A DNA stretch of 64,000 nt, taken from positions 2,648,624 through 2,712,623 of the forward strand of contig VXAI01000114.1 in the NCBI GenBank assembly GCA_013399305.1. Direction: 5' to 3'. Below, piece by piece: positions 1 through 12,100 of the stretch (position 1 is the first letter of the stretch; each line of letters starts with the position of its first letter). The stretch comes from Rostratula benghalensis (Eukaryota > Chordata > Aves > Charadriiformes > Rostratulidae). The notes under the pieces were generated by a model that had not been told where the DNA came from, searched no databases, and saw only the letters and a list, made by a program, of their open reading frames with translations. Position numbers and translations under genes: made by a program.

Positions 1-2960
1 TAGTAAGAATAGAAGAAAAAAAATATAGTTGTCTGTCTTCTGTGTATAGTAAGAGTCATTCTCTTTCCCTTCTTTTTTCTAGTTCAAATAAACTCAAGTA
101 TTCTACTTTTCCTCATGGGTCATGTTTTCCAAACTTCTCATCTCATTGCCACTTAGGTTGCACCTTCATAGAGCCTGAATTCCAGCTGAGGACTTACTAA
201 CAGCGAGTCAAGACGAATTATTTCTTCCTATCTTACTGATTTCACCAGCCACCTGCTACTGTGGTTCAGAATGACAGTCATGTTTTTGGCAACAGGAAAC
301 TCAGCCTGCAGTTTGCTGCATCTCCTTCTCTGTCATACATCTGCTTGGCCACTGCCTCCTCATTTTGTACTTGTTTCCTCCATCTACTCAGTGCAGGATT
401 TTACTGAATTTCATACAGACATTTTAAACTATTTGGTCAGCATCCCAGAATCATGTTGCACTTTTTTTCTTTTTTCTAAAGCAGGCACTTCCATCAATTC
501 AGTGCCATGAACACTTTTCAGTTGTCCTCTCCATCTTTTTATCCAAGTTGCTAACAAAAACATGAACATTTTGTGTCCCTCATGATGGACAGTGAACCAC
601 TGACACCTACTTAAGGTTCAACCTTTCAGCTCATCATAGAAAAATCCTGTTTCTCAGTATCTTCATATCTCATGGGGAGCTCTGTCAAAAGCCTAAATGT
701 GCCACATTATCTTCTTCCCTCTTGTTCCCTGGAGCATCTCCCTGTCAGGGAGGAAATGAGATTGGTTTGATAGGATCTTCCCCTGACAGATCCACGTTAG
801 TTGCTGCTTATCACTTTATTATCCCCCAGGTATTTACAAATTGACTGCTTAAGAATTTTCTCTCACATCCGTCTGTGTATTCAGTTTGGGTTGACTGGCC
901 TGAAATTTCCTGAATCCCTCTTCTTTGCCTTTTCAGATGCTTACTCCACAGCTTGGTGGACTGGGGCTGGAGATGTGCTTGGAGAGCACTTTGCAAGCCC
1001 AGGATGTGGTGGTGGTGGGCATCCTGCTGCCCCACACTGGGAAACTCTTGTGACTCCAGTCCAGAAACTGGAGGTCATATTCCTGTAAATGAAACACACC
1101 TCACCCTGGATGATGAAAATAGAGAGAACTAGTAACACCACCCAACTAATGATACCTCTCTTGAGTTTCCTTCTCCTGGAGAGTTACAAGAGACTTTGGC
1201 TGGTTGCAGGCAATTACCTGCTTACAGCAGGTTGCACTTTATCTCTTTGTGTAGAAGCCTGGTGCCCCAAGAACATCCAGAAAGGACACAGCTGGACTTG
1301 GTGTAAGGGCCAGGTACGAGACCCTTAGAAACAGAAACTGCTTCTGAAAAGCAGGGAGTGGAATGTGGAATAACTGCAAGTGTGTCACATCCAGGGAGCT
1401 GCATGACAGTGACTGATGTGCAGAACAGTGTGGTTTAGGACTTCCTGATGGCCCTCTCTGAGGAGAGGTATAGACAAAGGGGGACAGTTTATTTATGTTG
1501 AAATCTGATTCAATTCAGACTTTAGACAGTTCAAACTGACAATATTAAAAAGAAAAAAAACATGTATTTTTCCACTACCATTTGATTTTTCAGGATTCAT
1601 CAGTGTCTGGCCCATTTTTGTTGTTTCATGGACACAGCTACAGATGGCAGGACTCCCCCCACCTCAAAAAAAAAAAAAAAAAAGGGATCTGGTTAGACTG
1701 TGCAGAGCCATCCCCAGGTGCAGTAAAGGTCATAATTGCTCTTTGGTTATCCTAGGGCCAGGCAGCCTGGCCTCTCCTTGCTCTGTTTCAAAGAGAAGGA
1801 GTGTGGATAAATATTTTCATTTCCATTTCCTTAATTGTCTGCCTCGTGAAAGGTGCTTCTTTCAGTTATTGGAGCTTTTTCCAGGATGGAGCTGCAGATT
1901 GAAGGAGACTTGAGGGACTCCATACATGCTGCACTGCAGTCCCTGGATATTGTTCTGACTCCTACCTTGGGGAAGGAGAATTTAGAAGAATTCCTGATTT
2001 GCCATCACTGGGGAAATACACTGTGTGCAAAGACTGCCTCTCCTTATGGAGTTCAAATCCCCTGGTCTCAGCAGCGAGAGAGAATTACTTCCCTGTGGCT
2101 GTGCCAAAAATTGTCTGAGCAAACTCAGAGCCCTTGTCTTTATTCACACAAACATGTACTTTATTCCAGGACAATAACACAGCGCATTTTTCCTGCCTGG
2201 ATAAATGGTTGTTTTCAGACTTTGTGAAAGAAGGAGAACAGGGGGAAACAGAGCAATTTCAAGGTAATGCCTGAAAAATGTAGCAGACAACAGGGAGAGC
2301 TGGGACATGAGAGACTGGAAGATGCACAGTGGGGCTCCCAAGCCATCCTGCCACTACCATCCCTGCCAGGGTGACTGGTTGGAATCCCCATCTCTCCCTG
2401 CCTTGCAGGGATTCATCCTGCATGCTGGTCAAGAGCCCTCTGTTGCCCAGCTGGGCTTCCCCAAAGGAGACATCCAGCCCCATTGCTCTTTCCTTATAAC
2501 TCTGGCAAAATTTAAACCAAAGCTGGTGTTTGAGGCAATGCCCATAGCCCATGGGATACTTCAGACCAGATCCACACCTGAAAACCACTGCTCCAGCATG
2601 CACCTCCACTGCACTGAAACCAAGCCTAGGCTTGGACAGTGTGATGTCTCCAGAGCAAATGCTTCGCTCTGACATGCTGGAGGTGGTCCCTGGCACTAAT
2701 GTGGCTGCCCTGGGGTCAGCTCTGCATGGAGCTGTGGCACTCTCCCACCCTTCTTCTGGCCATTTTCCCTCGGAGCCCTGTGCAGTGCCATGTCTCTGGC
2801 ACAGGATGGCAGGTGCTTTCCCCTTCTTTGGCCACCAGAGCTCTGCTCCAGCCAGTCCCACCCCACTGAGCGCAACAAAGCCAGGAGGCAGAAAAACACA
2901 CATCTTACATAAGGCAGGTATTTAAGGGCTTTACACGTGAGAGTAGATTTTCCTCCCTCT
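1..2960. other. Intergenic, no gene recognised
   Basis: No exon with a recognisable protein family was found on either strand. In particular, no ATP13A4-like terminal exon (a WPP..R-type tail) is visible, although ATP13A4 would be expected on this side by analogy with human. A 214-codon open frame on the minus strand (2259-2903) has no recognisable domain. Confidence 0.6.
1664..1684. repeat. Poly(A) tract
   Basis: About 18 consecutive A in the region upstream of the ATP13A5-like gene. No retrocopy body was recognised next to it. Confidence 0.8.
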
Positions 2961-2971
2961 CCTGGGAGCCT

Positions 2972-2978
2972 TATAAAA
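2972..2978 (+). promoter_or_regulatory. TATA box of the ATP13A5-like gene
   Basis: TATAAAA lies about 150 bases before the start codon. A start site near 3000-3005 at the usual 25-32 base spacing would give a leader of roughly 120 nt. No CpG island is seen here, consistent with a tissue-restricted, TATA-driven promoter. The start site itself is inferred. Confidence 0.55.
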
Positions 2979-3020
2979 AGCATGTGCATGGGAGGGCTTT
3001 CAGAGGCAGCAGAGAAGACC

Positions 3021-3074
3021 ATGGTGAGAGCTGACTTTAACACTGGCCTGAGTTCAAGTCAGCAACTGCACTGA
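3021..3074 (+). other. Upstream ORF in the ATP13A5-like 5' leader (17 codons plus stop)
   Basis: An ATG in a strong Kozak context (ACCATGG) opens a 17-residue ORF that stops 49 bases before the main ATG at 3124. If the leader starts near the TATA-predicted site, ribosomes meet this ATG first, so it could damp translation of the pump. The same bases also read ATG|GTGAGA, a plausible splice donor, so an untranslated first exon ending at 3023 is an alternative. Confidence 0.45.
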
Positions 3075-3123
3075 ACATTGCTTGACCTCATCGACAACAG
3101 CGTTGTGAAAACAACGTGATCAG

Positions 3124-6100
3124 ATGGAGGAAAAGCTTTGGAAGGATCATTGTGTGCTCCTCAACAAGGATGAAGAAAATGAACTGGTAAGGAGTGGAGA
3201 ACAGTGCTGGGTTCTAGTTTTCTTGTGTGTCTTCCCACATACCCATTTTGGATATGTTTCCTCTTCATCTTCACTCCCTATTTAGGCACTGTCTCTTCAA
3301 CATAGCCTTGATAAAGGCAAAACCCTGGATCAGTGCTTGCTGACTTTGAGACTGATTTTTGCAAAGTAAAAGCTAAGTAAAGAATATATTACTTCAGTCT
3401 GCAGGCACAAAACGTGGAAGAGTGCTCCTTGCTCACCGGACATCATCTGGCCAGGGAGTAGTGTCTCTTTCCCTACTGTCTGTTCCATTGTCTTTCTGTC
3501 CTTAATTGTGAGGATGTCTACTAATGGGTAGACTTTTCCTTACTGGGTCATCATGTATCAGAAAACAAGTAATAGGGAAAGTGCTTAAAAATTAATTTTA
3601 TCCTGGACAATTGTTTGAAGTAGTGATTAAATCACTTCTGTAATTTAAGGGTCTTTGCTGCTTACCAGATCTAGGAAGATTGGGCAGATGACCCAAGATT
3701 CCCACAGCTGTCATGACAGGAACCCCTTGTTTCTCAGTCTTTTACAGCAGCTTTTATGGAACTGCTCTGTTCTTACAAGGGTATTTTTTATTAGTGTTAA
3801 TAGAATCTACTTTCTGTCTTTGATTGTGTTTGATTATTAATTATGTGCAGCAGCATGGAAGGGCTGCTCTAAGTCAGTGCTTTGCAAACACAATGAGTTG
3901 GAAACTCTACTTCTACCTGCTAACTTGGAGTGATTACACAGATTCTGGTGAGGGTGGGAGCAAGATTTTCTCCTTTAGCTTTCTGTGCAGGGAACAACAG
4001 AAACCCAGTTATTTCCAGTGCACAGAGTAGGCACAGAAGTAGATGCCTCCATGCAGGAGTAGAATATAGTTCTGTCACTCCTGTATTTGCTACAGATACG
4101 TATGTGCTGCATGCACTGGAAGCACAGCAGCATGCTCCAAGACAGGAGTCTCTGTCCTCTGTGAGCAGAGGCTGCTAACAGGTGTTTCCCAGCATCTCCA
4201 GTGTCACTGTTTGCCCAGCCTTGGGGACTGAGAGAGTGCCTTCCTCATGGGAATGCAGGTGCTTAGGGCAGGCACAGGTGGGAGAGATCCTGCCCTGCAG
4301 AGCACACCTGCACCTCTGTATCAGGATTGCTTGCAGGGCTACTAATAGCGATGTGGCATCAGTTTCTCTGGTTGCCTTCAGACAATGTTTGTTGGAGTTT
4401 GGCTGCTTGTCCTGTAAACTTGTTTCAGAGTAGGGAGCTTGAGCCGGTTGCAGCAGTCTGGATCCAGCACAAAATGACAAATGTGCTGTGGGAGGTAGGG
4501 AGTCAACCAGAGATCATCTGTGTCATGCTGATTGCTAGGGTGTTTTTCAGGGGGTCAGTAGCTGGTGTGCAGATACTGCCCTCAAGGCTTGCCTCTACTT
4601 GTGCAAGAAGCAATGGGGATGTTAACTTCCCTGCTGAGGATGGAGGGCCGGGATGGATGGGTGGAGTGAGGCTGTTGCTACAAGCAGTTTTTTAGTTGGG
4701 AGCCTGTGCATCCTGGGTGAGCTGCACCCACTTCTGGGAGAAACTTCTCTTGCCACATCCAACCTGTGGCTGTAACCTTGTCAGCAGAGGAGGGCCCTGG
4801 TTCTGCCCTGGGTGCTTCTGGCACAGCCTGCCTTGTGCAAGGGTGTTTGTGTCAGGCTGAGTGATGTTTTTTGCATACATCTTCCTGTGGTTCTTTTGGC
4901 TGGTACAGCCTTGCTGCCAGGTACTGCACTTCTTGGAAAGCTCTTCTTGCTACATTCAGGCTCAACGGAATAAATCAGCCACGAAGATGGGTTCCTTCAG
5001 CTCTGGTTTCAGTGCTTCCTCCTAAGCCCCCTGTGAACACCCAGTGTGTATTCTCTGAGCACAGGCTGCCTTTGTACCTCGCCTGTGCAGAGCGATCCAG
5101 TTGGTCGGCCACGTGTTGCAGTCGTACGGGGAGTGACTGCACCAGCCAGGCCATCTCTGCCCCGGGGGAACTTGGGCTCCTGCCCACAACAGCAGAGCTG
5201 GGATCCTGCCTGGCCCCACACCAGCAGCGTGGTGAGGACCTGGCCTGGTCCGGCTGTGCTGGGGTCCCACAGCCTGTGGTAAGGGGCGCCTCCTCCGCAC
5301 CCTGGATGCGAGAGGCTCACAGCACCACTGCACTTATTTAAACCATTGCTCTTAGACATGTAAAGTGTACTTCTATTGATTGTCTTCCCTCATGTCTTAG
5401 GCATTTTTGGGTTCCTCAGTGGTTGTGCTTGGCATATAGCTGTGTGCTAGAGCCCCACTTGCTGGCAATGGCCCAAGTTTGGCTCATACTAGAAACACCA
5501 AATGCTTTCCCTGGGCAAACTTCTGGCCATGCACTTGCCCAGCCCTAACCCCACAGCCTTTCCTCAGCCTTCTCTTCACCTTTGGCTGCAGATTCATCTG
5601 CTCTCCCATCCCTGTGGGGTGATGGATGAGTGGGGGGGGTCCCATACGTCTCCTGTCATTCCAGTCATTTTGTTTTCCAGGCTTGCATTTATGAAAATTC
5701 TTCTATGAAAAGGCAAGCAAATGAAAATCTCCTTGAATGTCCTTAGGTGTGGACACGGGTTTGTCCTCCCACACTGAAAACGCCATTTGTTGTTATTGAT
5801 TTAAACCTCTGTGGCCTCTGAAGAAATAATATTTTGTGTACAGCAGGGCTGCACATCTGAAAGCTATAGAGCTGGTTTGAAATGGATTTTGCTAACCTGG
5901 TATAAGGGCTGCATGATTACCTTTATTTCAGTTGAGCTGCATTGATTTCAGCTTAGTTTGTTGATTATAATCAGAGTTCAGATAAATCAAGTTAATTGCT
6001 CTCTTAAACCCAAATAGGTGCTTACTCTACTGGCTCTAAATCACTCGAAAATGATATTTGAAGTTAAACCAGTACAATTGTTTGTACAAGCCCTCTCCAA

Positions 6101-9100
6101 GGAGCTTTGCTTTGTTGCAAACTCTGTCCTGTAAAGCACTTGTTATCCTTCTGGCATTTCTTTGATGTATATTTCAGATGTTGGACTTTCTCATTCTTAT
6201 TCATTTTTTTTTTTCCCCTCTATATATATAATTTAAAACACTCTTTCTTCCCCTTCCTCTCAACTACATAAGCTGTGTCAATAGGTTACACTATCCTACC
6301 CCATTGTGTACTTTAGTTGGCCAGCTGTTCTGGAATAACTGTGTAGCCACAAGTAGTTGTACAAGAAATTTACTTACAGCCTCTGCCTACGTCTGTGGGG
6401 TCACTTGATACCTCCTCAGGGGCAAGTGCCTCATGCACCTGCTGCCCTGTGTGTGGGTAATTATTGTCTGTGGTCTGGGTTGGGTATCTCACCTCGTTGA
6501 TGGTACAGCATTGCTCCTGCAGCACCCAGGAGCAGTGGGCGGCTGGCAGCATCCCTGCTGGTGCCAGAGCGATGGCCAGGCTTGCCTGTGGTGCCACTGC
6601 TTCCTCTGCTCATTCCTGAGTGCAGGTGCTCTCCTGCCCTCACCATCAGCCCTAGGGTGAAGTCACAGAGATTGCCTGGGGCTGGGCTTTTGGAATAGTG
6701 TGGAGAGCTGAGAGGTGACTGGGAAGTGCCGTATCACTGCAGCAGGAATGGAGACACCTGATGGACAGCAGTAGGTATTTTTTTTCAGCACTTGGTCCAA
6801 CGCAACAAATTAAACCTCCTTTTCTAGGTTTTCATCTTGCACTTAGACCAAAATTCTTTTCCAAGAGTCATAGAATGGTTTGGTTTGGAAGGGACCTTAA
6901 AGATCACCTAGTTCCAAGCACCTTGCCATGGGCAGGTCTCCCTGGAGCCTCCTCTTCTCCAGGCTGAACAACCCCAGCAGCTCTGCTGTGTTCTTAACTA
7001 TGTCTTATCAATCAGCAAACTCTCATTTCCAAAAGTGACCTTGAGCAGTTATGAGGGAGGGCTTCATTCCCCAGCATTTCTTTTCAAAAAACTTGCACTT
7101 CCTGATGAACAAACACCAAGGTCAGACTTTGTAACAAAGAATGCTTTCTCTTTGCTGTACAGGAGATATTTGGCTACAAAACCCAAGGCTGGCGGAGGGC
7201 TTTGTGCATTGCTGGATACATCTTGTCCTGTGGGGCTCTGCTGCTGCTCTTTTACTGGAAACCAGAGTGGGATGTGTGGGCAAACTGCATCTGCTGCAGC
7301 TTGGAAGAAGCGGACATTGTTCTGCTCAGAACAACAGTAGGTGAACCCTCCTGCTCACTGTTATTTGCAGAACCTGTTCCCCTCACAGCTAGGGCAGCCT
7401 GCCTGCCTTTGTCTGTGTGATGTAGCAGGTTAATAACATCTTCCACTTTTGGAAGTGGAGTGGCAGGGATGAATCAAGCTTCAGAGGACTAACCATTTTT
7501 ATTTGCAGAGTTTGAAATACCATGTTAAAGCCTATGTTTACACTAACAAGAGCACAGCTACCCTGCCTGAAGGCTGAGCACCAAGCAGACTTCAGGCACT
7601 GCTGCTGCCCATCCACAGGCCCTGGCAGCTGCCCTCTGCCAGTGGTGTCTTCTGTAAAATAGCTCTGCTCTTCCCTTCTTTTATGTGCTTGGCGTGCAGC
7701 CAACTGGTTTCAGCAAAGAGAACATCTTCAGAATGAGCCAGGTTTCAGGCATTAGTAATATTCTAAGATTCCATGAATGTAAATTGAAACCCAACCCAAT
7801 TCTAGCATAGCAAATACTTGATACCTAACGCTCAACATTGCAAAGGTATTGCTAAAATAAATGCACTCAAACCAGTAAATTAGTAATCAGTTGCTCATTG
7901 TAACTAATTACATTAGACTAAACCCATTAAGGGACAATTCAGTCTAACAAATGCATATAGAGCAGTAAAGCTGAGTTGCTTTTGGCTATGGATGTATGGG
8001 AAGTAACGCAGGAGTTTTGTAGAGCAAAGCAGCTGTTTCTGAGGGCTCGGTGTCCACACCAGAAGTATTTCAGAAAGCTTTTACTTCTAGTCTGATCCCA
8101 TAGGCTGAATATCCATCCAGTAGCTATTGAAACACATCTTCTCTGAAATGCTCTGCAGCATGAACCAAAACAAATGGAGATGATTGCTAGATTGGCTTCG
8201 AAGTGCTTTCCTGATTGGTACAGTGATACCAACATCCCTGTTACTTGTAGACTTACATTTGCGTGATTGCAATGATGCCTCAGTACTGTACTTCTCTGGG
8301 AATGTCATATATACTTCCCAGAGTCAGGAAATATAATCACAGTCAACATTTAGGGCTTGTCACTAAACTGTGGACTATTTCTATAGGATGAATTTCAGAG
8401 ATACACCTGGAAGAAGGTGACCTGGATTGATTTGTCCACATTGACACTACCTGTGGGTAGTAATTCAGATGGTCCTCTTGTAGCTGATAAAGACTCTGTC
8501 ATAAACAGAGCCATAATGAAGCCACAGTTAAAGGTAAGTCATCCATAAAATGAAGAAAGATTGTGGGGAGGAGGTGGGTGAAAATAGGAGTTGAGGCACC
8601 TGGAGGATCCCAAGGGTGCTCCATCAGTGCCCTCCTGCAAGATCTGTTTACATCAGCTCAAGTTTTCTCCTAAAACATGGCGAAGTATTTCTGTAACAGT
8701 GAGATAGTTTTCCCTTGAATGAAAAAAGGAATTTTTGCTATTTGATCCTGCAGGTGAGATGTATCCAGGTGCAGAAAATACGTTACGTTTGGGACTTTTC
8801 TGTAAAAGAATTCAAGAAAGTTGGGTGAGTGTCAAGAGCCAGTTACAAAACCCTTTGTGGTAGGGGACTCCCTCGCCTGAACTTTCTCCTCTTTTCCTAG
8901 ATCATTAGAAGACAGCAACACGTGTCACAGCATACACCACAAGTTTGGAGCTGGCCTCACAAGGGAAGAACAGAAGATCAGGTACAGCCTACATAAGAGT
9001 AGATGCACTAATTGTGACAGTGTGACCTGTTAAGTTTCTTTCAAATTCATGTGAGCTTCTTATGGCTCACCTAAGTAGTGAGGCAGTGAAAACTGCATGG

Positions 9101-12100
9101 CTGGCATTCTGAAAGGTGCAAAGTCATTCTCTTACACTGTATTGAGCTCATCTCGGTGATGCCAGGCTAAGTCTGGGGAAAATGCCACTGATTCCACCTG
9201 AGGTTCAGGGCACAGCAAGCCATGACTGGCTTCCTTCACTAGTATCTCCTCAAGAGCCCTCTGGAAAACTCACCACCAGGTTTAGGGGCAAACTGATGAT
9301 ATTTTCAGCAAAAAAACAGTAAAATTTTCCCTCTGTGTAAAGTCATTTTGGATACAATAGCTTCCTAACAAGTTTGTCTTGCTTAGCCATATGGAGCCCC
9401 CAAGACTTACTGTTTTAGATAAGTGTTAATGTTATTTGGTGCAGTTTTCCATATGGTCTTACCCTGTGTGACTAGCCCATAATATGGGGATGTCTTCTCT
9501 ACCTTCCCACAGGCAGCTGGTATGTGGGCCTAATGCCATCGAAATTGAAATTCGTCCTATCTGGAAGTTACTTTTTAAAGAGGTCAGTAAGTCCAACTAG
9601 CACTTGGTGGGACACATTTGAAGTGTTTTGAAGAATATACCTGGGCACACTGGGACAGGGTGCTTGATGCTTCACAAGCATAATCCACAGAGGAAAGTTG
9701 GTGAATCTTCTTTATGGCTATTAGGACACATTCCTGACATAAGTTACAGGAAAGAACATGAAGTTAAGCTGATGCTTGGTGCTGCATACTTACAACAGCT
9801 AAATGTTTCCCTTATGATGACTCTGTCCCTTCTTGGAGAGCAGTAGTGGGAGGGACTGATATCCTTCTCTGCTGTAGGCTTTTTCCTGACTGAACACTTC
9901 CCATGAACTGGGATATCTTGCCTTGTCACTGAGCAGTGACATGCACCTGGAGTGCTTCTGCTTTCTGCAACTGCTAGGACTGACCATAGCCACATCTGTA
10001 ATTCTCATCTTTTGTGGAGGGTCTTGACAATGATCTGCAGTGAACTAAGGCACACTTGCTCCTTTTCAATAGCCTTGTTTTAGTAGTCCAAATGCAGTCC
10101 AAAGCATTGTGCAATTTTGCTTGTGGCCTTGACAGCAGCATAAATTGGGAGTGTGCTTTAGAACAGAGGAAGTGGAGGAAAACATTTGCAAAATTCCTCT
10201 GTTCCTGTACAGAGGGCAAACCAGACACATACTGTGGATGTAAGGATGGTTACTTGCTGGGTTTGCTTATAGAAATGCTGGACATACATTTTTGCCAACC
10301 TGCTTTGCATACATGATACTGTCATGTCATCTGTGTTCACTACAGTGGATTATGCATACCACATGAATGCCTTTAAAATGGAAAGCAGCTACAATTGCTG
10401 GGACCCCAAGCTGGCATGTGCCTGAACTTTAAGTGGAGTTTGTTTGAAACCCTATAAAATACATGAAAAGCTCCAGGGCTCCTGAAATTGGTTGGATTTG
10501 ATGTTACCCACCTTTCAGTGCCCCCTGGAGATGGTTTTGAAGAGAACTCCAGTGTAGCACTCTAAAAGGTTTATTTAATTTGCACTTTGCACTTCCATCC
10601 GAGGCTGAAGCTTCATGTTTGAAATATTAATGGTGGTGCCTGGAAGCTGGTCCTCATAAGTTTGTGGTATTTCAGTCCAGATACAGTTTCAGGGTCTGAA
10701 GGCTGGCACTCTGATTTAGTGTCTATCTCTTTGTCCTAGTGAATGTCGAAGAAAGTATTAAATTTTCATTGAGGGACCAAATTTGTCAGATGAATAATTC
10801 ATTTCAGTTCCAGTCTTTATGCAGAAGCTCTTTCAGTGGCTATTTTACTTATACCAGTTCTAGAGAGAAGTCTGTCACTCTGTCAGACAAGCCAAGTGCA
10901 GGCAAAACTCTGGAAAACTCCACGTAGTTCTTTTGTTGTTAGTTAGGTAACACAATAACGAAAATTATGTTCTCAGACTTCAGTGAGGCTGGTGGCCTAT
11001 TTCAGCATAACACAATGAAGTGTGTGATGACTGGTATTGTAAGACTGATGCAATTCAGAGTAGCTAAAAGTATGGAAGTACGAGGAAATCAAGCCTGTAC
11101 TTTAGCTGTCATCTAAGACTGATTACTGACGTCCCCACAGACCATTAGTTCTTCTTTACTATTTTTCTTTTTTCCAAATAAATATCGTATTCACAGTGAC
11201 TTTCTCAAATCACAAAGTATCAGAGACTTTTATGGTAACTCAGTCTTTCCCCCCACCTCCTGCCTTTCACATTTGGATAGCGTCTCCTGTGTAGCAATTA
11301 CTTAGCATCAGAAATGTTAAGGTCACATTTGTTAGATGGCTGTGGTGGGAAACCAACTGACTTGAAGTCCCTTAACTCTGATTTTAAGTTGCTAGTATAG
11401 TAGCTGCTGCATAGTAGTATCTAGTTAGCAACAGCTTTTAATTACTAACACCTTGAACTGCATGTAAGTTGGTAAGTTCAGAGCTGGAGGCTATTAACAC
11501 TCGAAAACAGCCATGAAGGAATACTGCTGTGGGATGGCAAAACAACACTTTAAATTGGTGTTTAAGAATCCTGGATGCTGTAATGAAATGTTCTCACCTC
11601 TTCCCACACTCCATCTCTCCTAACCTGTTATGTCCATTGCCTGATGTGCGTTACATTTGCGTTTGCAGATTTTAAACCCTTTCTATGTGTTCCAAGCCTT
11701 TACCCTCACACTGTGGCTGAGCCAAGGCTACACTGAATATTCAGTGGCCATCATCATCCTGTCAATCGTTTCTGTTGGCTTAACTGTGTATGACCTCAGA
11801 CAGGTGAGTCTGCTGTGCAGCCTGCCAGCTGCTAGCAATTTCATCTATCACAGACACAAGCAGCTATTTATGTGCTCTTTCTGGTTATTTCTTATCACTG
11901 TGTATTCTGCTCTATTGCTACGGATTTATTTCTATAGTAGAGTTAAAAGGGTCACACCTGGGTCTTGCACTTCCCAAGAATTAAAGAAGATTGAAGTCTG
12001 ATACCTGGGGTTTGTAAGACTTTATGAAGGTGAACTACACCATGAGTCTGGTTCCTGCTGTCATTTCATGATTCACTCTTCTTAAGGTTTGCTAAATGAC

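Noticed and set aside
2259..2903. 214-codon minus-strand open frame
   Set aside because: No recognisable domain, no promoter or splice context, and several overlapping open frames on both strands; most likely chance in a stop-poor stretch.
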